DNA of 64,000 bases from Mammaliicoccus sciuri (GTDB lineage: Bacteria > Bacillota > Bacilli > Staphylococcales > Staphylococcaceae): the NCBI RefSeq assembly GCF_002901825.1, contig NZ_PPQD01000028.1, positions 56,707 through 120,706 on the forward strand, given 5' to 3'. This document shows positions 36,379-45,404 of the stretch, piece after piece. Below the pieces are notes generated by a model. That model searched no databases. It was not told the origin of the DNA and worked only from the letters and a program-made list of their open reading frames with translations. How positions within the stretch are numbered: the stretch's first letter is position 1; every line of letters begins with the position of its first letter. Position numbers and translations under genes: made by a program.

Positions 36379-37713
36379 TTAAAGCGAACATATAAATACG
36401 ATAAGTATAATAATCGGAATGATATATCTCATTAAGAATTTCCATAATTTAAACCATTTTAAAGAAAGTTGATTCCCCATTTGGAATTCTCTTTTTACAA
36501 TAGCTTGATCCATTCTAAACGAAATAAATATTGCGATTAGTAAACAGCCAATTGGCAATAGTATGTTGCTCACTAAATAATCTGTAGCATCAAATATAGA
36601 CTTCCCAAAAATCGAAACATCTGCAAGAACACCATATGACAGTGATGATGGAATACAAGCGATAAATGTCAGTAATCCTAATACCCATACTATTTTTGAA
36701 CGCGATCTTTTGCCTTCTTTTTCAAAAGCTGAAATGATAATTTCAAATTGACTAAATGAAGAAGTCAATGTCGCAAATAAGAATAACAGTAAAAATAACG
36801 TTAAGAATACTGAACCAAATGCCATTTGGCCAAATACATTAGGTAATACGATAAATAATAATCCAGGACCTTCAGTAGGTTCTAATGAAAAAGCAAATAC
36901 AACTGGGAATATCGCCATTCCCGCTAATATAGACACGATAATATTCATAATCGATACCGACATAGCTGACGTTGGTAAACTTTCTTTTTTACTTAAATAC
37001 GAACTATAAGTAACCATACATGAGAATCCCACAGCTAACGCGAAGAATGACTGACCTAACGCATATAACACGCCTTCAGCTGAGAAGTCTTCAAAGTTGA
37101 AACTAAAGAAGAACGATAATCCTTCAGATGCGCCTTCTAAAGTTACTGCTCTCGCAACAAGAATAATAAAGAATATAAATAATAAAGGCATTAATACATT
37201 ATTTGCACGTTCAATACCTTTTTTAATACCGAAGTTTAACACAACAACATTCATTAAAATAAAGACAAACACACCGATTAATACAGTAAATGGCTCTCCT
37301 ATAATTTGTTCAAAGACTTTACTGTAATTTGTATCATCAGATATAAGATTGCCTGTTAATCCTAATGCTGTATAAATTGTAATCCAACCACCTACAACAC
37401 TGTAAAAGGATAATAATAAGAAACATCCAATAACACCAAGTCTTCCCGTTATTCTCCATGGTGATTTGGGTGCTAGCGTATCATAGGCAGCAACAGCTTC
37501 TTTGTTTGTTGCACGTCCAATGATAAATTCAGAAATCAACATCGGTAATCCGATAAATAATGTAAATATAATAAATAACAATAAGAAGGCGCCACCACCG
37601 AATTGACCTGCAACATAAGGAAACTTCCATATTGCGCCAATACCGATTGCAGCACCTGCTGATGCCATAATAAATCCTATCTTAGATGACCATTGATCTC
37701 TTTGATTGACCAT
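36379..37713 (-). CDS. Sodium-dependent NSS-family transporter
   Basis: 444 aa, about 11 helices. N-terminal signature SKIGFIMASAGAAIGIGAIW then KFPYVAGQFGGGAFLL is the Na+/substrate site of neurotransmitter-sodium symporters; ALGQSFFALAVGFSCMVTYS is the TM6 region. Bacterial members import amino acids such as Leu, Trp or Tyr. No tyrosine-rich regulatory tail. Start ATG at 37713. Stands between cidR and the monooxygenase. Substrate unknown. Confidence 0.88.
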   Translation of the reverse strand: MVNQRDQWSSKIGFIMASAGAAIGIGAIWKFPYVAGQFGGGAFLLLFIIFTLFIGLPMLISEFIIGRATNKEAVAAYDTLAPKSPWRITGRLGVIGCFLLLSFYSVVGGWITIYTALGLTGNLISDDTNYSKVFEQIIGEPFTVLIGVFVFILMNVVVLNFGIKKGIERANNVLMPLLFIFFIILVARAVTLEGASEGLSFFFSFNFEDFSAEGVLYALGQSFFALAVGFSCMVTYSSYLSKKESLPTSAMSVSIMNIIVSILAGMAIFPVVFAFSLEPTEGPGLLFIVLPNVFGQMAFGSVFLTLFLLLFLFATLTSSFSQFEIIISAFEKEGKRSRSKIVWVLGLLTFIACIPSSLSYGVLADVSIFGKSIFDATDYLVSNILLPIGCLLIAIFISFRMDQAIVKREFQMGNQLSLKWFKLWKFLMRYIIPIIILIVFICSL

Positions 37714-37783
37714 GTTATCACTCCATTCAGTTCTTCCTTAATTGAAGTATAACGTAAATTAATCATCTACACAGTAAGAATTT

Positions 37784-38932
37784 TTATGACATTTGTTCTA
37801 CATCTGTAAATATACTGCCCATTTTTTCAGCAGCATTATCTGAAAACATTAACTCTAAATTATCTTGAGATTCTTGTGCGTGCTCTTCAGAAGCTTTGTA
37901 CATTTCATCTTCGTATGCTGTTATCACATCTTCTAAATTGTCATGATTTTTAAATGCACGTGCTAATAAATACGCATCATATAAAGCTGTATTAACACCT
38001 TCACCAGCGAATGGACTCATAACGTGAGCAGCGTCACCTAACAATGTCACATTCGATTGACGTTCCCATTTAAAACCAATTGGCAATTTATAAATTCTTC
38101 TAAACAGAACTTTATCATCGGCATATGAAATGTATTTTAACAGCTCTTTATCCCAATCTTTAAAATCTTGTAATAAACGTGATTTTAGTTGTTCGGGTGA
38201 CAAAGCTTTATACGTATCTAAATCTTTATATGGCATGCGATAAGTGACATAAACTTTAATCGATCCATCACCGTTTAATTGTCCAAGTATAGCTTGATCC
38301 CCGCCAAGCGCCATTATTTTACCATTCTTATTAAAAGCAGCTAAATCTGGAAATTGTTGTTTCACATCAGAAATGTTTAGTTCGACCATTGATATGCCTG
38401 TGTAGCCGATTTCTTGCTCTGTAATAAATGGTCTCACTTTAGAAAAGGATCCGTCTGCACCTACTACAACATCAAAGATTTCACTCACATTATGATTAAA
38501 AGTAACTTTCACTTTATGATTATTTAACGTTTCGATTGCTTTAAATTCATAATGATAACGGATGTTTTCTGGATTAATTTCGTTAAGAATCATATCGCAA
38601 AGTTCGCCACGATCAATCTCTGGTCTTCCGCCTTCACCTTCAGCATCATCTTCAAAATACAATGTGCCATCTGGTCCAAGAATTTTTGTGTCTTCGCCTT
38701 CAAATCTTGCCATACTTTTAAATGTTTCAATAAGACCAGCTTCTTTAATCGGCAATTGTCCTGATTCTTCGTGAATATCTAATGAACCACCTCTGTTGCC
38801 GTTAATATCACGTTCACCTTTTTCAAATATAGTAAATGGAATTCCTTGTTTTTGTAGTAACAAACCGAGCATTAAGCCACCAGGACCACCACCAATAATT
38901 GCTACTTTATTATTTTTATTGCTTTTCAACAT
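37784..38932 (-). CDS. TetX-like FAD-dependent monooxygenase
   Basis: 382 aa class A flavin monooxygenase. FAD motif VAIIGGGPGGLMLGLLLQKQ, NRGGSLDIHEESGQL, VVGADGSFSKVR and TLLGDAAHVMSPFAGEGVNT (GD motif) resemble TetX closely in layout, including the long C-terminal helix with EEHAQESQDNLELMF. It could modify an aromatic compound or tetracycline-like drug; resistance is not shown by sequence alone. The ATG at 38932 follows AGAAGG; the longer frame overlaps padR. 13 bases after padR, so likely co-transcribed and drug-inducible through it. Confidence 0.83.
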   Translation of the reverse strand: MLKSNKNNKVAIIGGGPGGLMLGLLLQKQGIPFTIFEKGERDINGNRGGSLDIHEESGQLPIKEAGLIETFKSMARFEGEDTKILGPDGTLYFEDDAEGEGGRPEIDRGELCDMILNEINPENIRYHYEFKAIETLNNHKVKVTFNHNVSEIFDVVVGADGSFSKVRPFITEQEIGYTGISMVELNISDVKQQFPDLAAFNKNGKIMALGGDQAILGQLNGDGSIKVYVTYRMPYKDLDTYKALSPEQLKSRLLQDFKDWDKELLKYISYADDKVLFRRIYKLPIGFKWERQSNVTLLGDAAHVMSPFAGEGVNTALYDAYLLARAFKNHDNLEDVITAYEDEMYKASEEHAQESQDNLELMFSDNAAEKMGSIFTDVEQMS

Positions 38933-38945
38933 TTTTACCTTCTTT

Positions 38946-39509
38946 TTAGTTTTTATATAAGTTTTTTGCTTTTTCTTTTGTTTCATTTATAAATGATTCG
39001 AATTTCGCTTTTTTCTCATCATCTTCCACTGCTTCTCTTCCTGCTAACATAATTTCTTTAAATAAATCTCTAAGTTGATTTCGTGCATCTTCCATTGCTT
39101 TAATATCAACATTTTGGAATCCTTCTAATCGTTTCGTAAATTCATCTTGATTGATGTTTTCATTTAAAAATGCTTCGCCTTCATCTGTAATTGTATAAAC
39201 TTTTTTATTACCATCTTTAGAAATTGATACAAAGTCTCTATCTTCTAACATTTGCAAAATTGGATAAACTGAACCTGGGCTTGGTGCATAGAATCCTTTA
39301 AATCTTTCTTCTAAATCTTTAATGACTTGATAACCATGTTTCGGTTCTTCTTTTAACATTTTTAAAATAATAAATTGTAAGTTCCCTTTCTTAAAGAAAC
39401 GATCTCTTCCCGGATGACCGCCAAAACCTTTTCCAAAATCAAAGCCATCACGATTCATCATATGGCCTCTGTGATTGTTAAATCTTCCCTCAAAATTTCT
39501 TCTAAACAT
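38946..39509 (-). CDS. PadR-family transcriptional regulator
   Basis: 187 aa. N-terminal Arg/Gly/His/Phe-rich region (FRRNFEGRFNNHRGHMMNRD then FGKGFGGHPGRDRFF), then a PadR winged helix (LQFIILKMLKEEPKHGYQVI, APSPGSVYPILQMLEDRDFV) and a C-terminal helical dimerisation region. First gene of a padR-monooxygenase pair. Three copies of CGATATATCG lie immediately upstream and are its likely operator. Confidence 0.9.
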   Translation of the reverse strand: MFRRNFEGRFNNHRGHMMNRDGFDFGKGFGGHPGRDRFFKKGNLQFIILKMLKEEPKHGYQVIKDLEERFKGFYAPSPGSVYPILQMLEDRDFVSISKDGNKKVYTITDEGEAFLNENINQDEFTKRLEGFQNVDIKAMEDARNQLRDLFKEIMLAGREAVEDDEKKAKFESFINETKEKAKNLYKN

Positions 39510-39529
39510 ATAATCACCTTTCTCCTTTT

Positions 39530-39581
39530 CGATATATCGTTATATTATCCGATATATCGAAAAGAGTCAAGCGATATATCG
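39530..39581. promoter_or_regulatory. Triple palindrome, candidate PadR operator
   Basis: CGATATATCG occurs at 39530-39539, 39550-39559 and 39572-39581 (centre spacing 20 and 22 bases, about two helical turns each), 21-72 bases upstream of padR. Confidence 0.8.
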
Positions 39582-39655
39582 GAATAAATTTTATCGACAT
39601 CTTTTCATACCATATTTTTACAATTTTATGTTATTTTCATGGAATTCCCTAATAC

Positions 39656-39681
39656 TGAGAATGTTTCTCATATAATATAAT
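39656..39681 (+). promoter_or_regulatory. scdA promoter region with small palindrome
   Basis: TGAGAA-TGT-TTCTCA (39656-39670) lies directly before overlapping TATAAT sequences (39671-39681), a plausible -10. No clear -35 hexamer, which is compatible with an activator-dependent promoter. Confidence 0.45.
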
Positions 39682-39722
39682 TGAGATATATAGAAGGTAA
39701 ATATTTTAAAGGAGGTCATTAC

Positions 39723-40406
39723 ATGATTACTAAAGAGCGTCATGTTGCTGATGTCGTAACAGATATTCCAAAGTCTGCTGATATTTTCCGTAAATACGGT
39801 ATCGACTTTTGTTGTGGAGGTGATGTATCCATTGATCAAGCTGTGTCTAATAATAAAAAGGTCGATTTAGAAACATTGTTAAATCAACTCAATAGCATAC
39901 CTGTCGATCAACAAAATGGTGGAATTGATATTAAATATTTAGATGCTGCTTCACTTATTCAGTACATTCAATCTCGATATCATGAAGCATTGAGAACTGA
40001 ATTCCAAAACTTAACACCTTATGTTACAAAGTTGGCTAAAGTTCACGGTCCAAGTCATCCATATTTATTAGAACTAAAGGACTTATATACTAAATTGAAG
40101 TCTGCATTATTAGAACATATTGACGAAGAAGATCATCAGTCGTTCCCTAAACTTTTAGATGTATCAGCAGGTAAACAAGTTAATCAATTAAACGAAACCA
40201 TTACATCCCTAGTTGATGACCATGACGAAGCAGGACAATTATTACGAGAGATACGTGCCATCACAAATGATTACCAACCACCTCTAGAAGCATGTGGTAC
40301 ATGGAGACTTGTCTATCAACGTTTAGAACAATTAGAACGCGACACACATGAACATGTTCATTTAGAAAACCACGTATTATTCAAGAAATACAAACATCTA
40401 CTTTAA
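39723..40406 (+). CDS. scdA: Iron-sulfur cluster repair di-iron protein ScdA
   Basis: 227 aa. Repairs Fe-S clusters damaged by nitric oxide or oxidants. The N-terminal ScdA_N domain has DIFRKYGIDFCCGGDVSIDQ with the CC pair. The C-terminal hemerythrin-like domain gives the di-iron ligands: HGPSHPYLLEL, HIDEEDHQSFP, DDHDEAG and HEHVHLENHVLF. The ATG at 39723 follows AAAGGAGG; the frame from 39681 is not the start. Followed 15 bases later by a methyltransferase gene. Confidence 0.95.
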   Translation: MITKERHVADVVTDIPKSADIFRKYGIDFCCGGDVSIDQAVSNNKKVDLETLLNQLNSIPVDQQNGGIDIKYLDAASLIQYIQSRYHEALRTEFQNLTPYVTKLAKVHGPSHPYLLELKDLYTKLKSALLEHIDEEDHQSFPKLLDVSAGKQVNQLNETITSLVDDHDEAGQLLREIRAITNDYQPPLEACGTWRLVYQRLEQLERDTHEHVHLENHVLFKKYKHLL

Positions 40407-40421
40407 AAACTTTTTAAAGGA

Positions 40422-41186
40422 ATGATTCATTATGAAAAAGAAGCTGGACATACATTTTTAGCAAAGTTAGGTAAGAAACGATTAAGACCCGGTGGAAAAA
40501 TTGCGACAGATTGGCTCATTAAAAAAGGCCATTTTACGAGAGATAAATATGTATTAGAAGTTGGATGCAATATGTGTACGACAGCTATGCAAATTGCGAA
40601 AACTTACGGATGTAGAATTGAAGGTGTCGACTTAAATGCTAAAGCTCTAGAAAAAGGTATTAAAAATGTATCATCTGCAAACTTATCTCATTTAATTAAT
40701 GTTCAAAAAGCTAATGCGATGAACTTACCATTTGAAGATGAACAATTTGATATCGTATTAAATGAAGCGATGCTTACAATGTTGCCAATCAAAGCGAAAG
40801 AACAAGCATTAAAAGAATATTATCGTGTCTTAAAACCAGGCGGCATCGTATTAACACATGATATCGCAATTATTAATGTTAAATCTAAAGATGAAATCAT
40901 CTATCATTTAAGTGATGCCATTAACGTGAAAGTAACCCCACTACCAACAGCAGAGTGGTACAAACTTTATCAAGATGCTGGTTTCAAACAAATAGAATCG
41001 CACATCGGCGCATTAACACTTATGACACCTGCTGGCATGATACGAGATGAAGGTGTTCTAGGTACATTTAAAATTATTAAAAATGCCTTAAAGAAAGAAA
41101 ATCGATCTATGTTCTTTAATATGTTTAAAACAATGAAACGATATAAAAAAGATATGAATTATATTGTTCATGCTGTTAGGAAATAA
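40422..41186 (+). CDS. Class I SAM-dependent methyltransferase
   Basis: 254 aa. Motif I VLEVGCNMCTTAMQIAKTYG, acidic residue in EGVDLNAKAL, motif IV-like FDIVLNEAML and YRVLKPGGIVLTHDIA are typical of a small-molecule methyltransferase of the UbiE/Arsm-like type. The only usable ATG (40422) lies directly against TTTAAAGGA, so ribosome spacing is poor; coupling to scdA (15-base gap) may help translation. Substrate unknown. Confidence 0.82.
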   Translation: MIHYEKEAGHTFLAKLGKKRLRPGGKIATDWLIKKGHFTRDKYVLEVGCNMCTTAMQIAKTYGCRIEGVDLNAKALEKGIKNVSSANLSHLINVQKANAMNLPFEDEQFDIVLNEAMLTMLPIKAKEQALKEYYRVLKPGGIVLTHDIAIINVKSKDEIIYHLSDAINVKVTPLPTAEWYKLYQDAGFKQIESHIGALTLMTPAGMIRDEGVLGTFKIIKNALKKENRSMFFNMFKTMKRYKKDMNYIVHAVRK

Positions 41187-41244
41187 CCGTCTCAACAGAT
41201 ATAATAGTTATAATATAACTATTAACTGAATTGGAGATGTAAAC

Positions 41245-41682
41245 ATGAAATTAAATAAAATGGATCATGTAGGTATTATCGTTGAAGATTTAGAATCTGT
41301 TAAAGTATTTTTTACTACGTTAGGATTGGAACTGATCGGAGAACAAAATATTAATGGTGAATGGATCGACAATATTTATGGTGTAGATGCTTTAGAAGCA
41401 AGTATTGCTATGATGAAAGTTCCTCACGATGAAACAGCTATAGAACTCATACAATTTCGTGACCAATCAACAACGACTAACAAATCTTTACATTTCCCAA
41501 GAAATATAGGCGCTAGTCATTTTGCATTTTCAGTTCAAAATATTGAACAAGTTGTAGAACAATTGGCCACAACATCTTCCAATGTGATTGGAGAAATTAC
41601 GCAATTCGAAGACATGTATAAATTGTGTTATATCAAGGGTCCAGAAGGCATATATATCGAATTAGCTGAAAAACTCAAATAA
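41245..41682 (+). CDS. VOC-family protein (glyoxalase/dioxygenase fold)
   Basis: 145 aa. One glyoxalase-like module pair: KMDHVGIIVEDLESVKVFFT (strand-helix with metal-binding His), AIELIQFRD with Glu, GASHFAFSVQNIEQVVEQL with His, and GPEGIYIELAEKL with Glu. That gives a plausible H-E-H-E metal site. Starts at ATG 41245 after TTGGAGAT. Substrate unknown. Confidence 0.85.
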   Translation: MKLNKMDHVGIIVEDLESVKVFFTTLGLELIGEQNINGEWIDNIYGVDALEASIAMMKVPHDETAIELIQFRDQSTTTNKSLHFPRNIGASHFAFSVQNIEQVVEQLATTSSNVIGEITQFEDMYKLCYIKGPEGIYIELAEKLK

Positions 41683-41793
41683 GTTATGGTAAAAACATTT
41701 TGGTAATCAGGATAAATGGTTTCTAAAATGTTTTTATTTGTATTTTAGTGGAATATTATATATAATAAATGTAAAAAAATAGGAGGTTGATAG

Positions 41794-42660
41794 ATGGAAC
41801 TCACACGATATAATAAGGCAATCTTTGGTCGAATAGATGCCAATCAAGACACCCAAGAAATTTATCGACAAATCCAAGGTGAAGAAGGTGAACAAATTGT
41901 ACAACAAATGTTAGAACAAGAACTTAAGTTAAATTATGTACATAACATTGAATTAAATATAAAGAACAAAATTCAACTCGATTTCCTCATTGTAGATGAT
42001 GATATGATAATCAATTTAGAAGTCAAACACTATAAAGGCGACTACTATATCATCGATAATCAAATGAAAAATAGTTACGGGAATATATTCCAAACCCCTT
42101 TTTTACAAATGAAAAGAGCCGAATATGAACTCGAACTGATTAAATCACATCTCAATATTAAACGAGATATAATATCTTATCTCGTCTTTACAAACCCCAC
42201 ATTTACACTTCACTCTGACATACCTAATCGTAAACAGGTACTGTTACCAACAGAGTTACACAAAATTCCAAAGCTATTTAATAATTTTAAAGTAGACGAA
42301 AATAGAGCCATCCTCAATAAAATCAAAACACTTAAACAAGATTTTTCGAAGACCTACCCTAGACATATAATTCCATTCGAACAAATCAAACCAGGCTTAA
42401 GATGCCCACATTGCCGTAAAATCAACCAAATACAATTAGAAAAACGGATGAGATTCGGTCATTGCATGTATTGCTCAAGACAGATACAGAGACAGTTACT
42501 CTACTTAGAAAATTTAAAAGAATTATACGTATTAAAAAATGGGCCATTTACATTGAAAGAAGCAGAACTGTGGTGTGGTGCGGATGCGCATGCTATCAGA
42601 AGAGTATGTAAACGTCATTTTAAAAAGAAGGGGAAACATAAAAGTTATTTTTATTTATAG
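41794..42660 (+). CDS. NERD-domain protein with C-terminal zinc ribbon
   Basis: 288 aa. The NERD (nuclease-related) domain occupies about residues 28-150: GEEGEQIVQQML, then DFLIVDDDMIINLEVKHYKG with the D...ExK nuclease-like core. The centre has no clear motif. Residues about 208-230 form CPHC-x16-18-CMYC, a zinc ribbon, and the end is basic (RRVCKRHFKKKGKHK), consistent with nucleic-acid binding. No partner gene lies downstream: a 41-bp repeat array follows. RBS AGGAGG. Biological role unknown. Confidence 0.83.
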   Translation: MELTRYNKAIFGRIDANQDTQEIYRQIQGEEGEQIVQQMLEQELKLNYVHNIELNIKNKIQLDFLIVDDDMIINLEVKHYKGDYYIIDNQMKNSYGNIFQTPFLQMKRAEYELELIKSHLNIKRDIISYLVFTNPTFTLHSDIPNRKQVLLPTELHKIPKLFNNFKVDENRAILNKIKTLKQDFSKTYPRHIIPFEQIKPGLRCPHCRKINQIQLEKRMRFGHCMYCSRQIQRQLLYLENLKELYVLKNGPFTLKEAELWCGADAHAIRRVCKRHFKKKGKHKSYFYL

Positions 42661-42689
42661 AATAGTACCTTCTTAATCAAAGAATTTGG

Positions 42690-43223
42690 GCTCTTCTCGT
42701 CTTTACTCCTACTTTAAGCCAAGACTTGGGGGATCTCTTGGCTTTACTACCTCTTTAAGCCAAGACTTGAGCCACCTCTTGGCTTTACTCCTGCTTTAAG
42801 ACAAGACTTAGGCCACCTCTTGGCTTTACTACCTCTTTAAGCCAAGACTTAGGCAATCTCTTGGCTTTACTACCTCTTTAAGACAAGACTTAGGCCACCT
42901 CTTGGCTTTACTCCTGCTTTAAGACAAGACTTGAGCCACCTCTTGGCTTTACTCCTGCTTTAAGACAAGACTTAAGCGATCTCTTGGCTTTACTCCTGCT
43001 TTAAGACAAGACTTAGGCGATCTCTTGGCTTTACTCCTGCTTTAAGACAAGACTTGGGGGATCTCTTGGCTTTACTCCTGCTTTAAGCCAAGACTTAGGC
43101 AATCTCTTGGCTTTACTACCTCTTTAAGCCAAGACTTAGGCCACCTCTTGGCTTTACTACCTCTTTAAGCCAAGACTTAGGCGATCTCTTGGCTTTACTC
43201 CTGCTTTAAGACAAGACTTGAGC
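42690..43223. repeat. Tandem 41-bp hairpin array, family A (12 full units)
   Basis: Units begin at 42716, 42757, 42798 and every 41 bases to 43208, with partial units at both ends. Each: AAGCCAAGA (or AAGACAAGA), 11 variable bases, TCTTGGCTT, 12-base spacer (TACTACCTCTTT or TACTCCTGCTTT). The stem is perfect in AAGCC units, one mismatch in AAGAC units. Centre and spacer variants are shuffled between units. It fills a 705-base convergent gap with no ORF. Confidence 0.95.
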
Positions 43224-43323
43224 CCAAATTTATAAAATGACTATATGTTTTCCTATATTTCTAATTTTGAAAAGTGAATCTACTGATCCCCATCCCCCAT
43301 AGATTCACCCCCTCTCAAAAATA

Positions 43324-43364
43324 AAAACCATGGTATCAGCACCCAAGCTGAAACCATGGTTTTC
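43324..43364. terminator. Terminator of the Gfo/Idh-ThuA operon
   Basis: AAAACCATGGT-A-TCAGC / GCTGA-A-ACCATGGTTTT, 6-base loop, A-rich left flank for the - strand. Confidence 0.9.
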
Positions 43365-43365
43365 T

Positions 43366-44334
43366 TCATGCCCACCATATATTATCTAATGATTCGTTTA
43401 TATTCACTGTTTGTAAATTATGTGCTGCTTTTTGGAATCCTTCTTCTACTGACATGATTGGGTCTTCATGTTCTATACTCACGACATAATCATATCCATT
43501 GATTCTCAATGCACTAATAATATCTCCCCATACTTGTGGGCTATGTCCATAACCGACTGTTCTGAATGTCCAAGCTCTTGATTGAACTGAACTATACGGT
43601 TGCATATCTGTTAATCCGTACATATTGACATTTTCTTGGTCGATATAAGTATCTTTTGCATGAAAATGATGAATCGCACCAGCTTTACCTAAAATTTTAA
43701 TAGCTGCTATCGGATCAATGCCTTGCCACCATAAATGACTTGGATCTAAGTTCGCACCAATAGCATCGTTTGTCGCTTCTCTAAGTTTTAAAAGTGTATG
43801 TGGTGTATGTACTGAGAATCCAGCGTGTAGTTCAATCCCTATTTTAACGTTATGATCTTTAGCAAACTGCGCCGCTTCTTTCCAATAAGGTATCAACTTC
43901 TTCTCCCATTGCCACTCTAATATTTCTGAGTATGCTGTTGGCCATGGTGTTACTGGCCAGTTTGGATGTTTAGCGTCTTCATCTGATCCTGGTATACCTG
44001 AAAATGTATTAACAACTGGGACACCTAGGATCGAAGCTAATTTTACCGATTTAATAAATGTCTCATGTGCTTGTTTAGCATGTTCTTTATCTGGTGAAAC
44101 AGGATTGTCATGACAACTGAATGCACTGATTTCTAATCCACGTTTCTTTATAGCGTCCATAAATGCTTGTCTTTTACTTTCATCTTCTAACAATTCATCT
44201 ACATTACAAAAGTGGTTACCTGGATTCCCACCTGTACCGATTTCGACCATTTTCAATCCAGATTCTGCAACATGATCTAACATTTCTTCAAACGTTTTAT
44301 CTTGAAAAAGTACTGTAAATACACCAATTTTCAT
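43366..44334 (-). CDS. Sugar phosphate isomerase/epimerase-like TIM barrel protein
   Basis: 322 aa of the xylose-isomerase-like (AP endonuclease 2) superfamily. Metal-ligand regions: KMVEIGTGG, SAFSCHDNPV, KIGIELHAGFSVH, GANLDPSHLWWQG, HFHAKDTYID and YVVSIEHEDP. The ATG at 44334 follows AAGGGGTG; the upstream GTG 44343 lies inside that site. It is the last gene of a four-gene operon with two Gfo/Idh proteins and ThuA. Likely a keto-sugar or inositol-type isomerase; exact role unknown. Confidence 0.87.
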   Translation of the reverse strand: MKIGVFTVLFQDKTFEEMLDHVAESGLKMVEIGTGGNPGNHFCNVDELLEDESKRQAFMDAIKKRGLEISAFSCHDNPVSPDKEHAKQAHETFIKSVKLASILGVPVVNTFSGIPGSDEDAKHPNWPVTPWPTAYSEILEWQWEKKLIPYWKEAAQFAKDHNVKIGIELHAGFSVHTPHTLLKLREATNDAIGANLDPSHLWWQGIDPIAAIKILGKAGAIHHFHAKDTYIDQENVNMYGLTDMQPYSSVQSRAWTFRTVGYGHSPQVWGDIISALRINGYDYVVSIEHEDPIMSVEEGFQKAAHNLQTVNINESLDNIWWA

Positions 44335-44346
44335 ATGTAACACCCC

Positions 44347-45387
44347 TTATTTTATTTTAACACTCGTTCCTTGTTCACTACTTTCATAAATTGCATCTAT
44401 TAATGCACTCACGCGTCTAGCTTCTTCAGGTTTCACGACCAACGACTCTAGTCCTAAACAACTGTTCACAAAGTTTAAAGTCTGACGTTCTGCAGCAATA
44501 TTTTCATTATGTTCAGCATATGCTTGTTCGTTGAAAAATGTACCAAATCGAGGTTGATAAATTTCAAATGGATAAAGGTTAATGCCTCCATCTACACCAG
44601 ACATACTTAAGTGAATTTTATCTTCTTTAATATTCGCAGACCATGAGCATTCAAACTGCATCGTTGAACCATCTTCAAATGTTATAAATGATGAAACATG
44701 GTCATCTACTTCAAATGTTTCATGATCAAATGTTCCCCAATCATTGATTTGATTAGGCGTCTGACTCAAACGGTTGTATGTCTTACCTAATACTTCGACT
44801 GGTTTAGCATCTGTTTGTAACCATAAAGCAAGGTCCAATAAATGGCATCCATAATCAATTAGACTGCCTCCACCTTGAAGTTGTTTATTTGTAAACACAC
44901 CCCAGCCCGGCACTTTTCTTCGACGCAATGCTTGTACTCTCGTTACAAGCGCATCACCTACAACACCTTCGTCAATTGCACGACGGGCTGTTATCGCCGC
45001 ATCTGTAAAGCGATAATGATAGCCTATTGCGAGCACTTTACCGGATTGATTTGCCGCTTCAATCATTGCATCACATTCTTCACGATTCATAGCCATTGGT
45101 TTCTCACAAAATACATGTACACCTGCATTTAACGCTGCAACTGTTATTTCTGCATGAAATTTATTTGGTGTACATATGACGACCGCATCTACACTTTTAA
45201 ACATCTCCCCATATTCAGAAAAGACATTTGGAATTTGAAATTGTGATGATACTTTTTTAGCGAGCTCTTGATTGATATCTTGTACACCAACAATTTCAAC
45301 TAAGTGATTTAATTTTTGTAAAGCTGGTATATGTCTGTTTTGTGCGATACCGCCGACACCTATAACACCTAGTTTAAGTTTATCCAT
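44347..45387 (-). CDS. Gfo/Idh/MocA-family oxidoreductase (second copy)
   Basis: 346 aa. N-terminal Rossmann GVIGVGGIAQNRHIPAL; VVICTPNKFHAE; VFCEKPMAMN with the family EKP motif; central GGGSLIDYGCHLLDLALWLQ with the catalytic Asp/His region. Similar to the other Gfo/Idh in the operon (start 47213), so the pair probably arose by duplication and may do opposite or successive steps. Confidence 0.91.
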   Translation of the reverse strand: MDKLKLGVIGVGGIAQNRHIPALQKLNHLVEIVGVQDINQELAKKVSSQFQIPNVFSEYGEMFKSVDAVVICTPNKFHAEITVAALNAGVHVFCEKPMAMNREECDAMIEAANQSGKVLAIGYHYRFTDAAITARRAIDEGVVGDALVTRVQALRRRKVPGWGVFTNKQLQGGGSLIDYGCHLLDLALWLQTDAKPVEVLGKTYNRLSQTPNQINDWGTFDHETFEVDDHVSSFITFEDGSTMQFECSWSANIKEDKIHLSMSGVDGGINLYPFEIYQPRFGTFFNEQAYAEHNENIAAERQTLNFVNSCLGLESLVVKPEEARRVSALIDAIYESSEQGTSVKIK

Positions 45388-45404
45388 AAATATAATCTCC
45401 TATT

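Noticed and set aside
37784-38932. Calling the monooxygenase tet(X) as a resistance gene
   Set aside because: Motif layout is TetX-like, but many chromosomal relatives have other substrates; sequence reading alone cannot assign resistance.
42690-43223. Possible CRISPR array (regular repeats of about 41 bp)
   Set aside because: The fixed parts are split into two arms with short, reused variable slots rather than one long repeat with unique spacers, and no cas genes are present anywhere in the window.
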